Shown in pieces: positions 6,882-13,312 of a DNA stretch of 20,704 nucleotides; the first letter of the stretch is position 1; each line of letters opens with the position of its first letter. This DNA comes from an archaeon. GTDB lineage: Archaea > Asgardarchaeota > Hermodarchaeia > Hermodarchaeales > Hermodarchaeaceae. The notes beneath the pieces are model-generated. The model ran no database searches. It saw only the letters and a program-made list of their open reading frames with translations, and was not told where the DNA came from. Location of the stretch: contig JABXGU010000135.1 of assembly GCA_016550415.1 (NCBI GenBank), forward strand, positions 1-20,704. Reading direction: 5' to 3'. The position numbers were made by a program, and so were the translations under genes.

Positions 6882-7133
6882 GTGGAAAATCAGCCCATTA
6901 AGATACTGCAAAAAGCCATCGATAACCTGGTTTTGATTAAACTGAAGGATGGAAAGGAATACCAAGGCCGGCTAAAGGAAATCGATGTTTATATGAACCT
7001 TGTTTTAGAAGGCGCTCAAGAAATTGAAGAGAATAATCCTACAGCAAAATTTGGCGAGGTTCTAATTAGAGGGAATAATATTTTATATATCAAGCCCGAC
7101 TTGACCCAAATTATTTGGGAAAGCAAAGACTAG
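6882..7133 (+). CDS. LSm (Sm-like) RNA-binding protein
   Basis: This is an 83-aa single-domain Sm protein. The Sm1 motif covers DGKEYQGRLKEIDVYMNLVLEGA, including the Asp-x-Met-Asn signature (D-VYMN). Sm2 is IRGNNILYI near the C terminus. Archaeal LSm proteins form heptameric rings that bind U-rich RNA and associate with RNA-processing factors. In-frame codons run back to a TTG at 6861, but PPGSNI is not family-like. The GTG at 6882 (VENQPIKIL) matches the usual N terminus, with GGGG about 9 nt upstream as a weak ribosome binding site. The gene stands alone on its strand between convergent and divergent neighbours. Confidence 0.93.
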   Translation: MENQPIKILQKAIDNLVLIKLKDGKEYQGRLKEIDVYMNLVLEGAQEIEENNPTAKFGEVLIRGNNILYIKPDLTQIIWESKD

Positions 7134-7179
7134 GATCATTTACTTTCAATACCTCTGATACTTTGCCCTAGATTGGATT

Positions 7180-9246
7180 CTATCTCGCATTTTCACTTCG
7201 ACGTGTCTGTCGATACTCTTCAATTAATCGTTCTAGTGCTTCTGCAGCAGCCTCTCTTTCAGTTGAATCATTTTGGCTTTTCCATTCCTTTATCAGCTGC
7301 TCCAATTGCCTAATATCGACGACAGCAAATTCGTCAACGATTGTAATTCGAAGGGTTTCTGCTTTAATAACAGGAATAAAAGCAGCATTAAACTGTTGCA
7401 AGGCTAAATGAGACATTGCGCCTTTAGAGATGATTACTTGCACCCCTAGCTGGATAAGTAAATCTGCTGTAGTAGCTCCACCCCCACTTGAATCCATTAT
7501 GTAAACAATCTTACCTCGTTTTCTAGAATATTTTTCACTAAGCTCCCTAATCCTCTCATTAGAAAAATTGGGAAGAATTAGAACTGGTTGAACTTCACCA
7601 CTCATCTCCAAATGACGCATTAGTTTCAAATTGTCCAGTCTATTTTTCAAAGAAACTTGATCCTTACGTAACCTGGCAATTTCCTGATGGAGCCTAGAAA
7701 TTTCATTTTCTTTCTGGCGAATTCGTTCATCGCGACGCTGTTCCCTTTGCTCTTGATAGAGAACACGTTCAAGTTGCCTTTTGGTTTCCATCAACTCAGT
7801 ATCTAATTTCTGTTGTTGGTCCAAACTCTGTTGATGCTTCTCTCGTTCAAATTCCAATTGCCTTTGTAATGAATCTATTTGCCTTTGAAGACGATTTATT
7901 CTTTGTTCCAAATCCTTTGGGAGGGGGTGTTCATTAGCAGAAGTTGAAGATTTGTCGGGGGCGGCTAACTCCCTTTCAGGCTCTTCTGTTGTAGTTGATT
8001 GCTCGATTGCATCCTTTACAGATAAGCCTTGCAACACCAAGGCCGATGCCTTTGATGCAACATGTGATTGTTCCATCTCAACAAGACGTTCATTGAGAAT
8101 TTGGAGTTTCCTTCCATAGGTCTGAAAAACCTGAGCAACAGCTGCTAGAGCATCGCGTTGATGTGAATTAGTTGGTTGCAACTCTGAAGAATATGCGAAC
8201 GATTTTGCTAATTCCCGTTTCCCGACTACAGATAAGATACGTTCTGGCGTGAATAATGAAATCTTTAGAGAATCACTAATTTTCTTAATAAAACTTGGAG
8301 CAGGAGTTACATCTGAAGCCACGAGTATAGGCGATCCTAATTCCACGAGATATCGGATTACATCACCTCGTGACATTCCCCTTTCGCTATGGAGTGCAAT
8401 AAGCTGACCAGTAACACTCGCAACAGCGATACCAACAGTTACACCTGCATCAATACCCACAACAATTTGTCGACGGAATTTTGCACTCTTTGTTTCTTCC
8501 TCAGATGGTAGGTAAAGAATAGTCCTATGCTTTACAGGTGAAAGACGAACAGTTACACCGGCTATCCGATTTTCTTCTGCGTGTATTATCTTACTAATGT
8601 TGTCGTATGAATCATAGACATGTATTACACAACGAGCCCAACCGTGAGCAGTACTTGTCTCGAATCTATCGAAATCTATTCCAACCTTCGATAGCCGATC
8701 TAATATACTTCGGGCAACCTGGAGAATTGCTCCTTGCATACGCCTTTGATATCTTCCCTGTGAGGAGCCTCCCGGTCCAATAGTCCTTGCTCGGGAAACG
8801 ATGATGCGAGTCTCCCGTGTAAGTACAGAGATTTCAGTTCCTACACCACGTGCTGCCAGTTTTCCAATTAGAATTGCAGCTTCTATTGGTTTTGGATGAG
8901 CATTTAGAACAAAGTCATTTCTTCTCGCTAGCTTAGTCAATGTAGTCATTCCATGTATTGGTGAACCAGTCACTTGAATTACTCGAGTTCTTGAAGGAAT
9001 TCTAGAGAGAAACTCGATTACTCCTTTTTCTGTTGGGGCTAACTCCAAGAGATTATCAGTTGCCAGAATGTTTGGCTTAAGCCGCCGAATGATTTTCAAC
9101 AGTTCCCCACGACTGACTGATGCAGATGTTTCTATTTGCTCGCCATGGATAATAGCTACAGCAAACCATGGTGATTTATATCCAGATGGCGAACTTTGCG
9201 GAAGAATATCAAAGCCAATTACCAATTGGGTTTTAGGTTCACCCAT
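7180..9246 (-). CDS. DUF460 (COG2433) RNase H-fold protein with coiled coil
   Basis: This 688-aa archaeal protein has three parts. The N-terminal half carries two RNase H-like blocks. The first strand set is VIGFDILP (9-16), and the second is IVVGIDAGVTVGIAVAS (261-277), followed by an ATDN-like and an SDVTP acidic strand. A long charged coiled coil rich in Gln, Glu and Arg runs from about 440 to 560. A C-terminal alpha/beta domain of about 100 residues (VYIMDSSGGGATTADLL) follows. The family is widespread in archaea and uncharacterised; its fold relates it to YqgF/RuvC-type nucleases. The start codon directly follows the RIO2 stop (TAAATG), so the two are translated from one transcript. That points to a role in RNA or ribosome metabolism, which is an inference. 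Confidence 0.88.
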   Translation of the reverse strand: MGEPKTQLVIGFDILPQSSPSGYKSPWFAVAIIHGEQIETSASVSRGELLKIIRRLKPNILATDNLLELAPTEKGVIEFLSRIPSRTRVIQVTGSPIHGMTTLTKLARRNDFVLNAHPKPIEAAILIGKLAARGVGTEISVLTRETRIIVSRARTIGPGGSSQGRYQRRMQGAILQVARSILDRLSKVGIDFDRFETSTAHGWARCVIHVYDSYDNISKIIHAEENRIAGVTVRLSPVKHRTILYLPSEEETKSAKFRRQIVVGIDAGVTVGIAVASVTGQLIALHSERGMSRGDVIRYLVELGSPILVASDVTPAPSFIKKISDSLKISLFTPERILSVVGKRELAKSFAYSSELQPTNSHQRDALAAVAQVFQTYGRKLQILNERLVEMEQSHVASKASALVLQGLSVKDAIEQSTTTEEPERELAAPDKSSTSANEHPLPKDLEQRINRLQRQIDSLQRQLEFEREKHQQSLDQQQKLDTELMETKRQLERVLYQEQREQRRDERIRQKENEISRLHQEIARLRKDQVSLKNRLDNLKLMRHLEMSGEVQPVLILPNFSNERIRELSEKYSRKRGKIVYIMDSSGGGATTADLLIQLGVQVIISKGAMSHLALQQFNAAFIPVIKAETLRITIVDEFAVVDIRQLEQLIKEWKSQNDSTEREAAAEALERLIEEYRQTRRSENAR

Positions 9247-10140
9247 TTAGGGTTCCACCCCAACATCCTCTATAATATTACCTAGCGATTGTTGCAGGTT
9301 GGTGACAAGGTGAAATCTACGCCTGAAAAATTTCAGAACATTAGAAACATCACGTTTGAGCAGCCACTGAGTGTTAGGGTGATCTATTGTTTGCCATTGG
9401 GGCCAATCAAATAATGTAACTTGCTCAGCCTCATCTACGAAAATATTGTACTCACTTAAATCACCATGTACGATGTGGGCATTCTTAAAAGCAAGACGGA
9501 TTTGTTTGAGAATTCTTTCCAAAACTCTTCGTGGATTGGTCAACTCATTAAGATAAAGAAGCAGGTTGCCCTCCATACGTGACATGACAAGTACATGGCG
9601 ATTTAGAGCTATTGGTTTCGGCACTCGACCTTTGACTCCTATCATAATTTGAAGTGCCTTGTATTCTTTTGCTGCTGCTTGTTTGCAATATTCCATCCAA
9701 GATTTGAAAGAGATTTTGTTAATAGAGCGTAGTCTTCGAACTTGTCTAAAGCTTGTGTGTCCCCATCGTAGTAACTTTACAGCTACTTCAATACCTTCAA
9801 CATTAAGCGCCCGAAAAACGCTAGCTTCTTTGCCCACACCATATGGTTGCCCTATTGAAACAATGATATCTCGAGAAGCTAATTCGTGGAGAGCCAGTGC
9901 GTCATATCCAGATCGAGTAAGACGATAACCGAGATAGGGTTTTGATGAACGTTTAACTAGTCTAACCTTGTTTAAGCGTCCAATTCGAAAAATAAGATCA
10001 TTATTATCAAGTGTAGACTTATTTGCTAATTCCTCAACGGGAGCAAATTCAAATCGATTTGCTAGTTCTTCCAATATACAGAGAATTTTGACTTCTTCGG
10101 GGCTAAGTTCCCTAAGGATATCAGCAAGTTTGTACATCAC
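9247..10140 (-). CDS. rio2: RIO2-type atypical protein kinase
   Basis: This 297-aa protein has a RIO2 N-terminal winged helix (residues 1-90) and a RIO kinase domain. The nucleotide loop is GVGKEASVF (101-109), the ATP lysine is K122 and its Glu partner is near E159. The catalytic loop is HGDLSEYNIF (225-234, D227 and N232). The metal-binding Asp is in LFDWPQW (D245), where most RIO2 proteins have IDFPQ. RIO2 acts as an ATPase switch in late maturation of the small ribosomal subunit. The gene starts with two ATG codons in tandem (10140 or 10137). Upstream lies an AT-rich 142-bp gap shared with the divergent mini-ORF/ArsR unit. DUF460 follows with no gap. Confidence 0.93.
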   Translation of the reverse strand: MMYKLADILRELSPEEVKILCILEELANRFEFAPVEELANKSTLDNNDLIFRIGRLNKVRLVKRSSKPYLGYRLTRSGYDALALHELASRDIIVSIGQPYGVGKEASVFRALNVEGIEVAVKLLRWGHTSFRQVRRLRSINKISFKSWMEYCKQAAAKEYKALQIMIGVKGRVPKPIALNRHVLVMSRMEGNLLLYLNELTNPRRVLERILKQIRLAFKNAHIVHGDLSEYNIFVDEAEQVTLFDWPQWQTIDHPNTQWLLKRDVSNVLKFFRRRFHLVTNLQQSLGNIIEDVGVEP

Positions 10141-10282
10141 TTATGGAAAAAAGAAGCGAGATAACAAAAATCTATTGGAATAAATCACAAAAAATGTTAA
10201 CTATTTTTTGAATAAAGCGAATAATTATTGGTAAAAGATATTATTCACTAATCATCTGGGAAACATATTTTAAGGAGAGGAG

Positions 10283-10333
10283 ATGAAACTTCTAATCGAT
10301 ACAATTAAAGTTAGCGGGAGTTCCAAAAAGTGA
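10283..10333 (+). CDS. 16-codon upstream ORF coupled to the ArsR-like gene
   Basis: A very strong ribosome binding site, AAGGAGAGG (10272-10280), stands just before an ATG at 10283. The ORF encodes MKLLIDTIKVSGSSKK and stops at TGA 10331-10333. The stop overlaps the GTG start of the next gene in the sequence GTGA. This arrangement suggests translational coupling, or a leader peptide. An alternative is a sequencing frameshift that cut one longer N terminus in two. Confidence 0.55.
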   Translation: MKLLIDTIKVSGSSKK

Positions 10334-10608
10334 AAGAGAGGTTTGAAGTTCCAGATGCAGATGTTCCCCGAGTAGCAAAAGCGTTATCCAGTGTTACTCG
10401 CTGGCAAATTCTTTCTCTTCTTCGTGAGAAAAATTTAGATGTCAGCCGAATCGCGGAAGCACTCAAACAAACTGAGGCTAATATCAGTGCTCAAGTGAAA
10501 ATTCTTGAGCAAGCTGGATTGATTAAAAGCCACTATGAACCCGGAGAACATGGTGTTAGGAAAGTTTGTGAGCCTTCTGTGAAACAAGTAATAATAAATG
10601 CTGTCTAA
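10330..10608 (+). CDS. ArsR-like winged-helix transcriptional regulator
   Basis: This 92-aa protein is one HTH domain. Helix 1 to the recognition helix read VTRWQILSLLREKN, VSRIAEALKQTEANISAQVKILEQAGLI, and a short wing (HYEPGEHGVRKVCE) follows. The fold matches the ArsR/HTH_20 group. The metal-binding ELCVC motif of classical ArsR sensors is absent, so it is not an obvious metal sensor. The GTG start at 10330 has only a modest GGGAG 11 nt upstream and overlaps the stop of the 16-codon ORF, so its translation probably depends on that ORF. A small membrane protein and a prepilin peptidase follow on the same strand. Targets are unknown. Confidence 0.8.
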   Translation: MKERFEVPDADVPRVAKALSSVTRWQILSLLREKNLDVSRIAEALKQTEANISAQVKILEQAGLIKSHYEPGEHGVRKVCEPSVKQVIINAV

Positions 10609-10629
10609 AAAAGCCATATCTCTTCTCTA

Positions 10630-10646
10630 CCGTTACTTTTATCTTG
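10630..10646 (+). promoter_or_regulatory. Candidate promoter before the small membrane protein
   Basis: CCGTTACTTTTATCTTG resembles BRE plus TATA, about 70-86 bp before the ATG at 10716. The spacing allows a leader of roughly 45 nt. It is assigned on pattern only. Confidence 0.3.
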
Positions 10647-10715
10647 TCAGGAATCAGGGGAGCGTTACATTAATTCAATAAGCAATCAACTAATTGGAAA
10701 CAGGAGTCAATGTTC

Positions 10716-10946
10716 ATGACTGAAGAAAGAACAATTCAAACGATTACTAACAAGATGGGTGTGTTTCTTTCTGCTATTTTGATCTTCGCTTTATTACTTA
10801 GTGGAATAGGTGTAGTATTCATTGGAAAAATTACTGGACAGATTGTAACGCGATTTGTATTTCTAGGTGTTGGAGTTGGTATAGAAATCGTAGCATTATT
10901 TCTAATAGCCATCCTTTTACATATCCGATTCATTAAACGTAGTTAA
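10716..10946 (+). CDS. Small membrane protein with two transmembrane helices
   Basis: This is a 76-aa protein of unknown function. A polar N terminus (MTEERTIQTITNK) precedes two hydrophobic helices, GVFLSAILIFALLLSGIGVVFIG and FVFLGVGVGIEIVALFLIAILL. They are joined by a short loop (KITGQIVTR), and the protein ends in a basic tail (HIRFIKRS). The hairpin topology puts both ends on the same side, probably the cytoplasm. CAGGAG lies 9 nt before the chosen ATG; an earlier ATG at 10710 is only 3 nt from it. The neighbouring prepilin peptidase is also a membrane protein, but I see no direct link. Confidence 0.7.
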   Translation: MTEERTIQTITNKMGVFLSAILIFALLLSGIGVVFIGKITGQIVTRFVFLGVGVGIEIVALFLIAILLHIRFIKRS

Positions 10947-11019
10947 AGTGAAATTCAAAAGTGGATAACTGCCTTGTAAGTTTAATAGCTAAATGTGAAT
11001 AGGTCATCGAGGATTCATT

Positions 11020-11610
11020 GTGATTTTACTGTTGGGCGAAATAGCAACGGCTCTATTTCTTATAGGATTAGTAATAGCAGCAATAATGGATTTGCAAACA
11101 AGAAAGGTTCAAGATTGGGTATGGTTGGTTGGTCTCTCAGCTACCCCATTGACTTGTGTGCGGCTCTTTTTTTCAGGCATACTTTTTATCTACATTTTTC
11201 AAGTTCTAGTCACGTTTGGATTGATGCTTCTCTTTTTTAGCTGCAGAATAATCGGTGGCGCAGATGGAAAAGCGCTCTTAATTTTATCGATTAGTTATCC
11301 TTGGCCAGTTATTGATGTATCAACGCTCCTTCTAGCACCATACCTAGTCCTAGGTGTAGCATTCTTACTTACTGGCATTCATTGCATAATACTCACAATC
11401 CAAAACATATTCAATTGGCGTCGATATGGAGGATTAGAACAAGATGAACTTACTCCAAAGAGACGCAGGTTTTGGTTTACCCGAAAATTGTCTTATTCAT
11501 CAGAATTGGAAGAAGCACCTAGCTGGAAGATTCAATTAGTTCCACTAATTCTATATTGCCTACTTGCCTATCTTCTATTTTTAATACTGCAAATAGTAGA
11601 ACTAATTTAA
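11020..11610 (+). CDS. Archaeal type IV prepilin/prearchaellin peptidase (A24 family)
   Basis: This 196-aa polytopic membrane protein has the two catalytic aspartates of A24 aspartic peptidases. One is D24 in MDLQTRKV after the first helix. The other is D82 in GGADGKAL, the family's GxGD-like site. Hydrophobic helices lie at about 4-23, 33-49, 52-73, 84-95, 100-127 and 173-194. A charged cytoplasmic stretch (about 133-170) with repeated Arg and Lys separates the last helix. Such enzymes cut the class III signal peptides of archaeal pilins and archaellins. No pilin, secretion ATPase or platform gene is in the window, so this is an orphan copy. The GTG start has GAGG 7 nt upstream. The 3' end overlaps the convergent KaiC-like gene by 4 bp. 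Confidence 0.85.
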   Translation: MILLLGEIATALFLIGLVIAAIMDLQTRKVQDWVWLVGLSATPLTCVRLFFSGILFIYIFQVLVTFGLMLLFFSCRIIGGADGKALLILSISYPWPVIDVSTLLLAPYLVLGVAFLLTGIHCIILTIQNIFNWRRYGGLEQDELTPKRRRFWFTRKLSYSSELEEAPSWKIQLVPLILYCLLAYLLFLILQIVELI

Positions 11611-12344
11611 AGTTCTCCACCGGGCATTACTACAAGACCAGAACTACTTATTTCGAACGGGAAACGTTTGAGGCTGTGTCCTGATTGACGCATCTTACGC
11701 ACAACTAGACTGCGACGAAGCTCTCTATCTTGTTCAGTTAGTGATAAGATAATTAGTCCTTGAGCAATAAATTCCTCTACTCCGTAGCGGCTGAAACCTG
11801 TAGACCCTTCTGCAACTTCTGATGTCATTACAGAAGTGGCACCGAGTTCACGTAAAAGACTTGATAGCTTGAAAATGGCATTTCGGACAGCTGCAACACC
11901 TTCAAAGCGGATTCCAAGACCTGATACTGAATCGATTACTATTCTTCGAGCATTGATTCTTTTTGTTACTCGGTAAATCTCTTGAGCCAGCGCATTAATG
12001 TCAAGGCCAGTGCGGATTGCATGAGGTTCTGTAGTCGGTAATCCAGCCTTACTGGATGCAGCGTCTACGATGATTATTTTTTCTTCTTCTTGTAGTTTCT
12101 CAAAATTCCAACCAAAGCGTGTTGCTTCTCGCCTCAATTCCTTTGGTCTTTCTTCCAAGGTCACAAAGACCCCGTTATCACCATACTTTGATGCACCTGA
12201 GTAAAGGAATTGCATACAGAAGATGGTTTTGCCAGTACCTGCCCCACCTGAAACAAGAACATTGCTTCCAGGAAGGAAACCCCCATGCAATATTCCATCC
12301 AATCCCGGAATTCCGGTCTTCACCCTTTCAGAGGCTCCAGACAT
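11607..12344 (-). CDS. KaiC-like RecA-fold ATPase (single domain)
   Basis: This 245-aa single-domain ATPase belongs to COG0467. It opens with RVKTGIPGLDGILHGG, the family's start. Walker A is GGAGTGKT (33-40). The catalytic glutamates lie in TLEERP (64-65), and Walker B ends in RIVIDS (134-139). The C terminus shows the usual EVAEGS and GFSRYGVEEFIAQG motifs and RSLVVRKMRQSGH. Archaeal KaiC-like proteins are thought to act as ATP-driven signalling or scaffold modules rather than clocks. The ATG overlaps the stop of the Lrp-type regulator upstream (TGATG), so the pair is one operon with coupled translation. A sensor-regulator partnership is plausible but inferred. Confidence 0.88.
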   Translation of the reverse strand: MSGASERVKTGIPGLDGILHGGFLPGSNVLVSGGAGTGKTIFCMQFLYSGASKYGDNGVFVTLEERPKELRREATRFGWNFEKLQEEEKIIIVDAASSKAGLPTTEPHAIRTGLDINALAQEIYRVTKRINARRIVIDSVSGLGIRFEGVAAVRNAIFKLSSLLRELGATSVMTSEVAEGSTGFSRYGVEEFIAQGLIILSLTEQDRELRRSLVVRKMRQSGHSLKRFPFEISSSGLVVMPGGEL

Positions 12345-12874
12345 CAGATATCTTCTCCAATTTCATTAATTGGTATTCCTGTCCCAATAAGACTATCGCC
12401 TTTGGTAGGTGGCTTAAGGAGCCACATATGAGCATCAATAACATCAGGATTGTCATGAAGTGTTTCAAAAATTACATCAATGTCGCTCTGCTGCTTCCCC
12501 AGTACCAGCGCAATAATGCCAGTTTCGTCTTCGTTGAGGGCTAGAAAAATCACATTTGGACGGCTTTCAAGATCTGCACGTATCTTGTTTGTGCATTCAA
12601 CACTTATGTCATGGAGTATGTGGCCACCAATTTCGACCATAATGACGCCACATAATGTGTATCCTAAAGATTCAGGGGATATGCTTACAGTGAATCGCTT
12701 AATAATGCCAGCTTCCTGTAGCTTACGAATCCTGAATAATACAGTAGTATCAGGAATACTCTGCTTCATTGTTTTTGAGAGAGTTCTAGCTATTTTTGTA
12801 TACTTCACTCGTCCATCCTCTAGCAGCATTGAGAGAATTTTGAAGTCTTTTTCATCAAGTTTCAATGAACTCAC
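12344..12874 (-). CDS. Lrp/AsnC-family transcriptional regulator, operon with KaiC-like ATPase
   Basis: This 176-aa protein has an N-terminal winged HTH (LDEKDFKILSMLLEDGRVKYTKIARTL ... FRIRKLQEAGIIKRF, residues 5-62). An alpha/beta RAM ligand domain follows (YTLCGVIMVEIG onward). The helix-turn-helix carries a small insert (SKTMKQSIPDTTV) between recognition elements. The tail (KPPTKGDSLIGTGIPINEIGEDI) extends about 20 residues beyond the usual end. Lrp-type regulators form octamers and respond to amino acids or other small ligands. It overlaps the KaiC-like gene, which it probably accompanies in one transcript. A TATA candidate lies about 65-80 bp upstream. Confidence 0.88.
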   Translation of the reverse strand: MSSLKLDEKDFKILSMLLEDGRVKYTKIARTLSKTMKQSIPDTTVLFRIRKLQEAGIIKRFTVSISPESLGYTLCGVIMVEIGGHILHDISVECTNKIRADLESRPNVIFLALNEDETGIIALVLGKQQSDIDVIFETLHDNPDVIDAHMWLLKPPTKGDSLIGTGIPINEIGEDI

Positions 12875-12936
12875 TCAAACAAATAAGGATTAAAACGAAT
12901 TGTGTGATATTCCCTAATAAGGTTTCTTCAACGGAT

Positions 12937-12955
12937 ATAATAAATTAAAAAGAAA
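12937..12955 (-). promoter_or_regulatory. Candidate promoter of the Lrp-KaiC operon
   Basis: The minus strand reads TTTTTAATTTATTATATCC, about 65-80 bp before the start at 12874. The AT-rich TATA-like stretch stands out in the 102-bp gap behind the EMC6-like gene. Confidence 0.4.
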
Positions 12956-12976
12956 TCCGCAATCTACTTTTGTTTC

Positions 12977-13300
12977 TTATATTGGAACAGCAATTAGAAA
13001 ATTAAAAATTAAAAACCAGATTATCAGGAATAAGAAAATCGAGGTCCCTAATCCACTAACCAATCCGCGGCCGTGACCTCCTATTTCCTTTGGATTGACC
13101 CCAAGGAAGTATACGGCTATAAAATAGGATAAAATGATTATAGTTATGCCCAAAATGAATCCAAGTATGCCGATAACTGGACCCGAAAGATTAAAGATAA
13201 GGCAAAGGGAGGCAGCCACAACTGAAAAAACAAGTCTTGTATAATAGATACGATCTTTTGGTGAAATTTTTTCTCGCCAAGATTGTGTCTCTTTTGTCAC
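12977..13300 (-). CDS. Small three-helix membrane protein, possible EMC6/Rab5IP homologue
   Basis: This is a 107-aa protein read from GTG 13300, preceded by GGGTG at 7 nt. A polar N terminus (VTKETQSWREKISPKDRIYYTR) precedes three hydrophobic helices. The first is LVFSVVAASLCLIFNLSG. The second follows PVIGILGFILGITIIILSYF, and the third is GLVSGLGTSIFLFLIIWFLIF. A short loop containing NPKEIGGHGRG separates the last two. Size, helix number, the Arg before helix 1, the glycine-rich loop and the Gly-x-x-(T/S)-aromatic pattern of helix 3 recall EMC6 of the ER membrane-protein insertase and the wider Rab5IP family. This is pattern recall, not alignment. The frame stays open upstream to 13405, but that extension overlaps NFACT codons and reads like noise. 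It may otherwise be an unrelated three-helix protein. Confidence 0.6.
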   Translation of the reverse strand: MTKETQSWREKISPKDRIYYTRLVFSVVAASLCLIFNLSGPVIGILGFILGITIIILSYFIAVYFLGVNPKEIGGHGRGLVSGLGTSIFLFLIIWFLIFNFLIAVPI

Positions 13301-13312
13301 TGGTGAACACCC

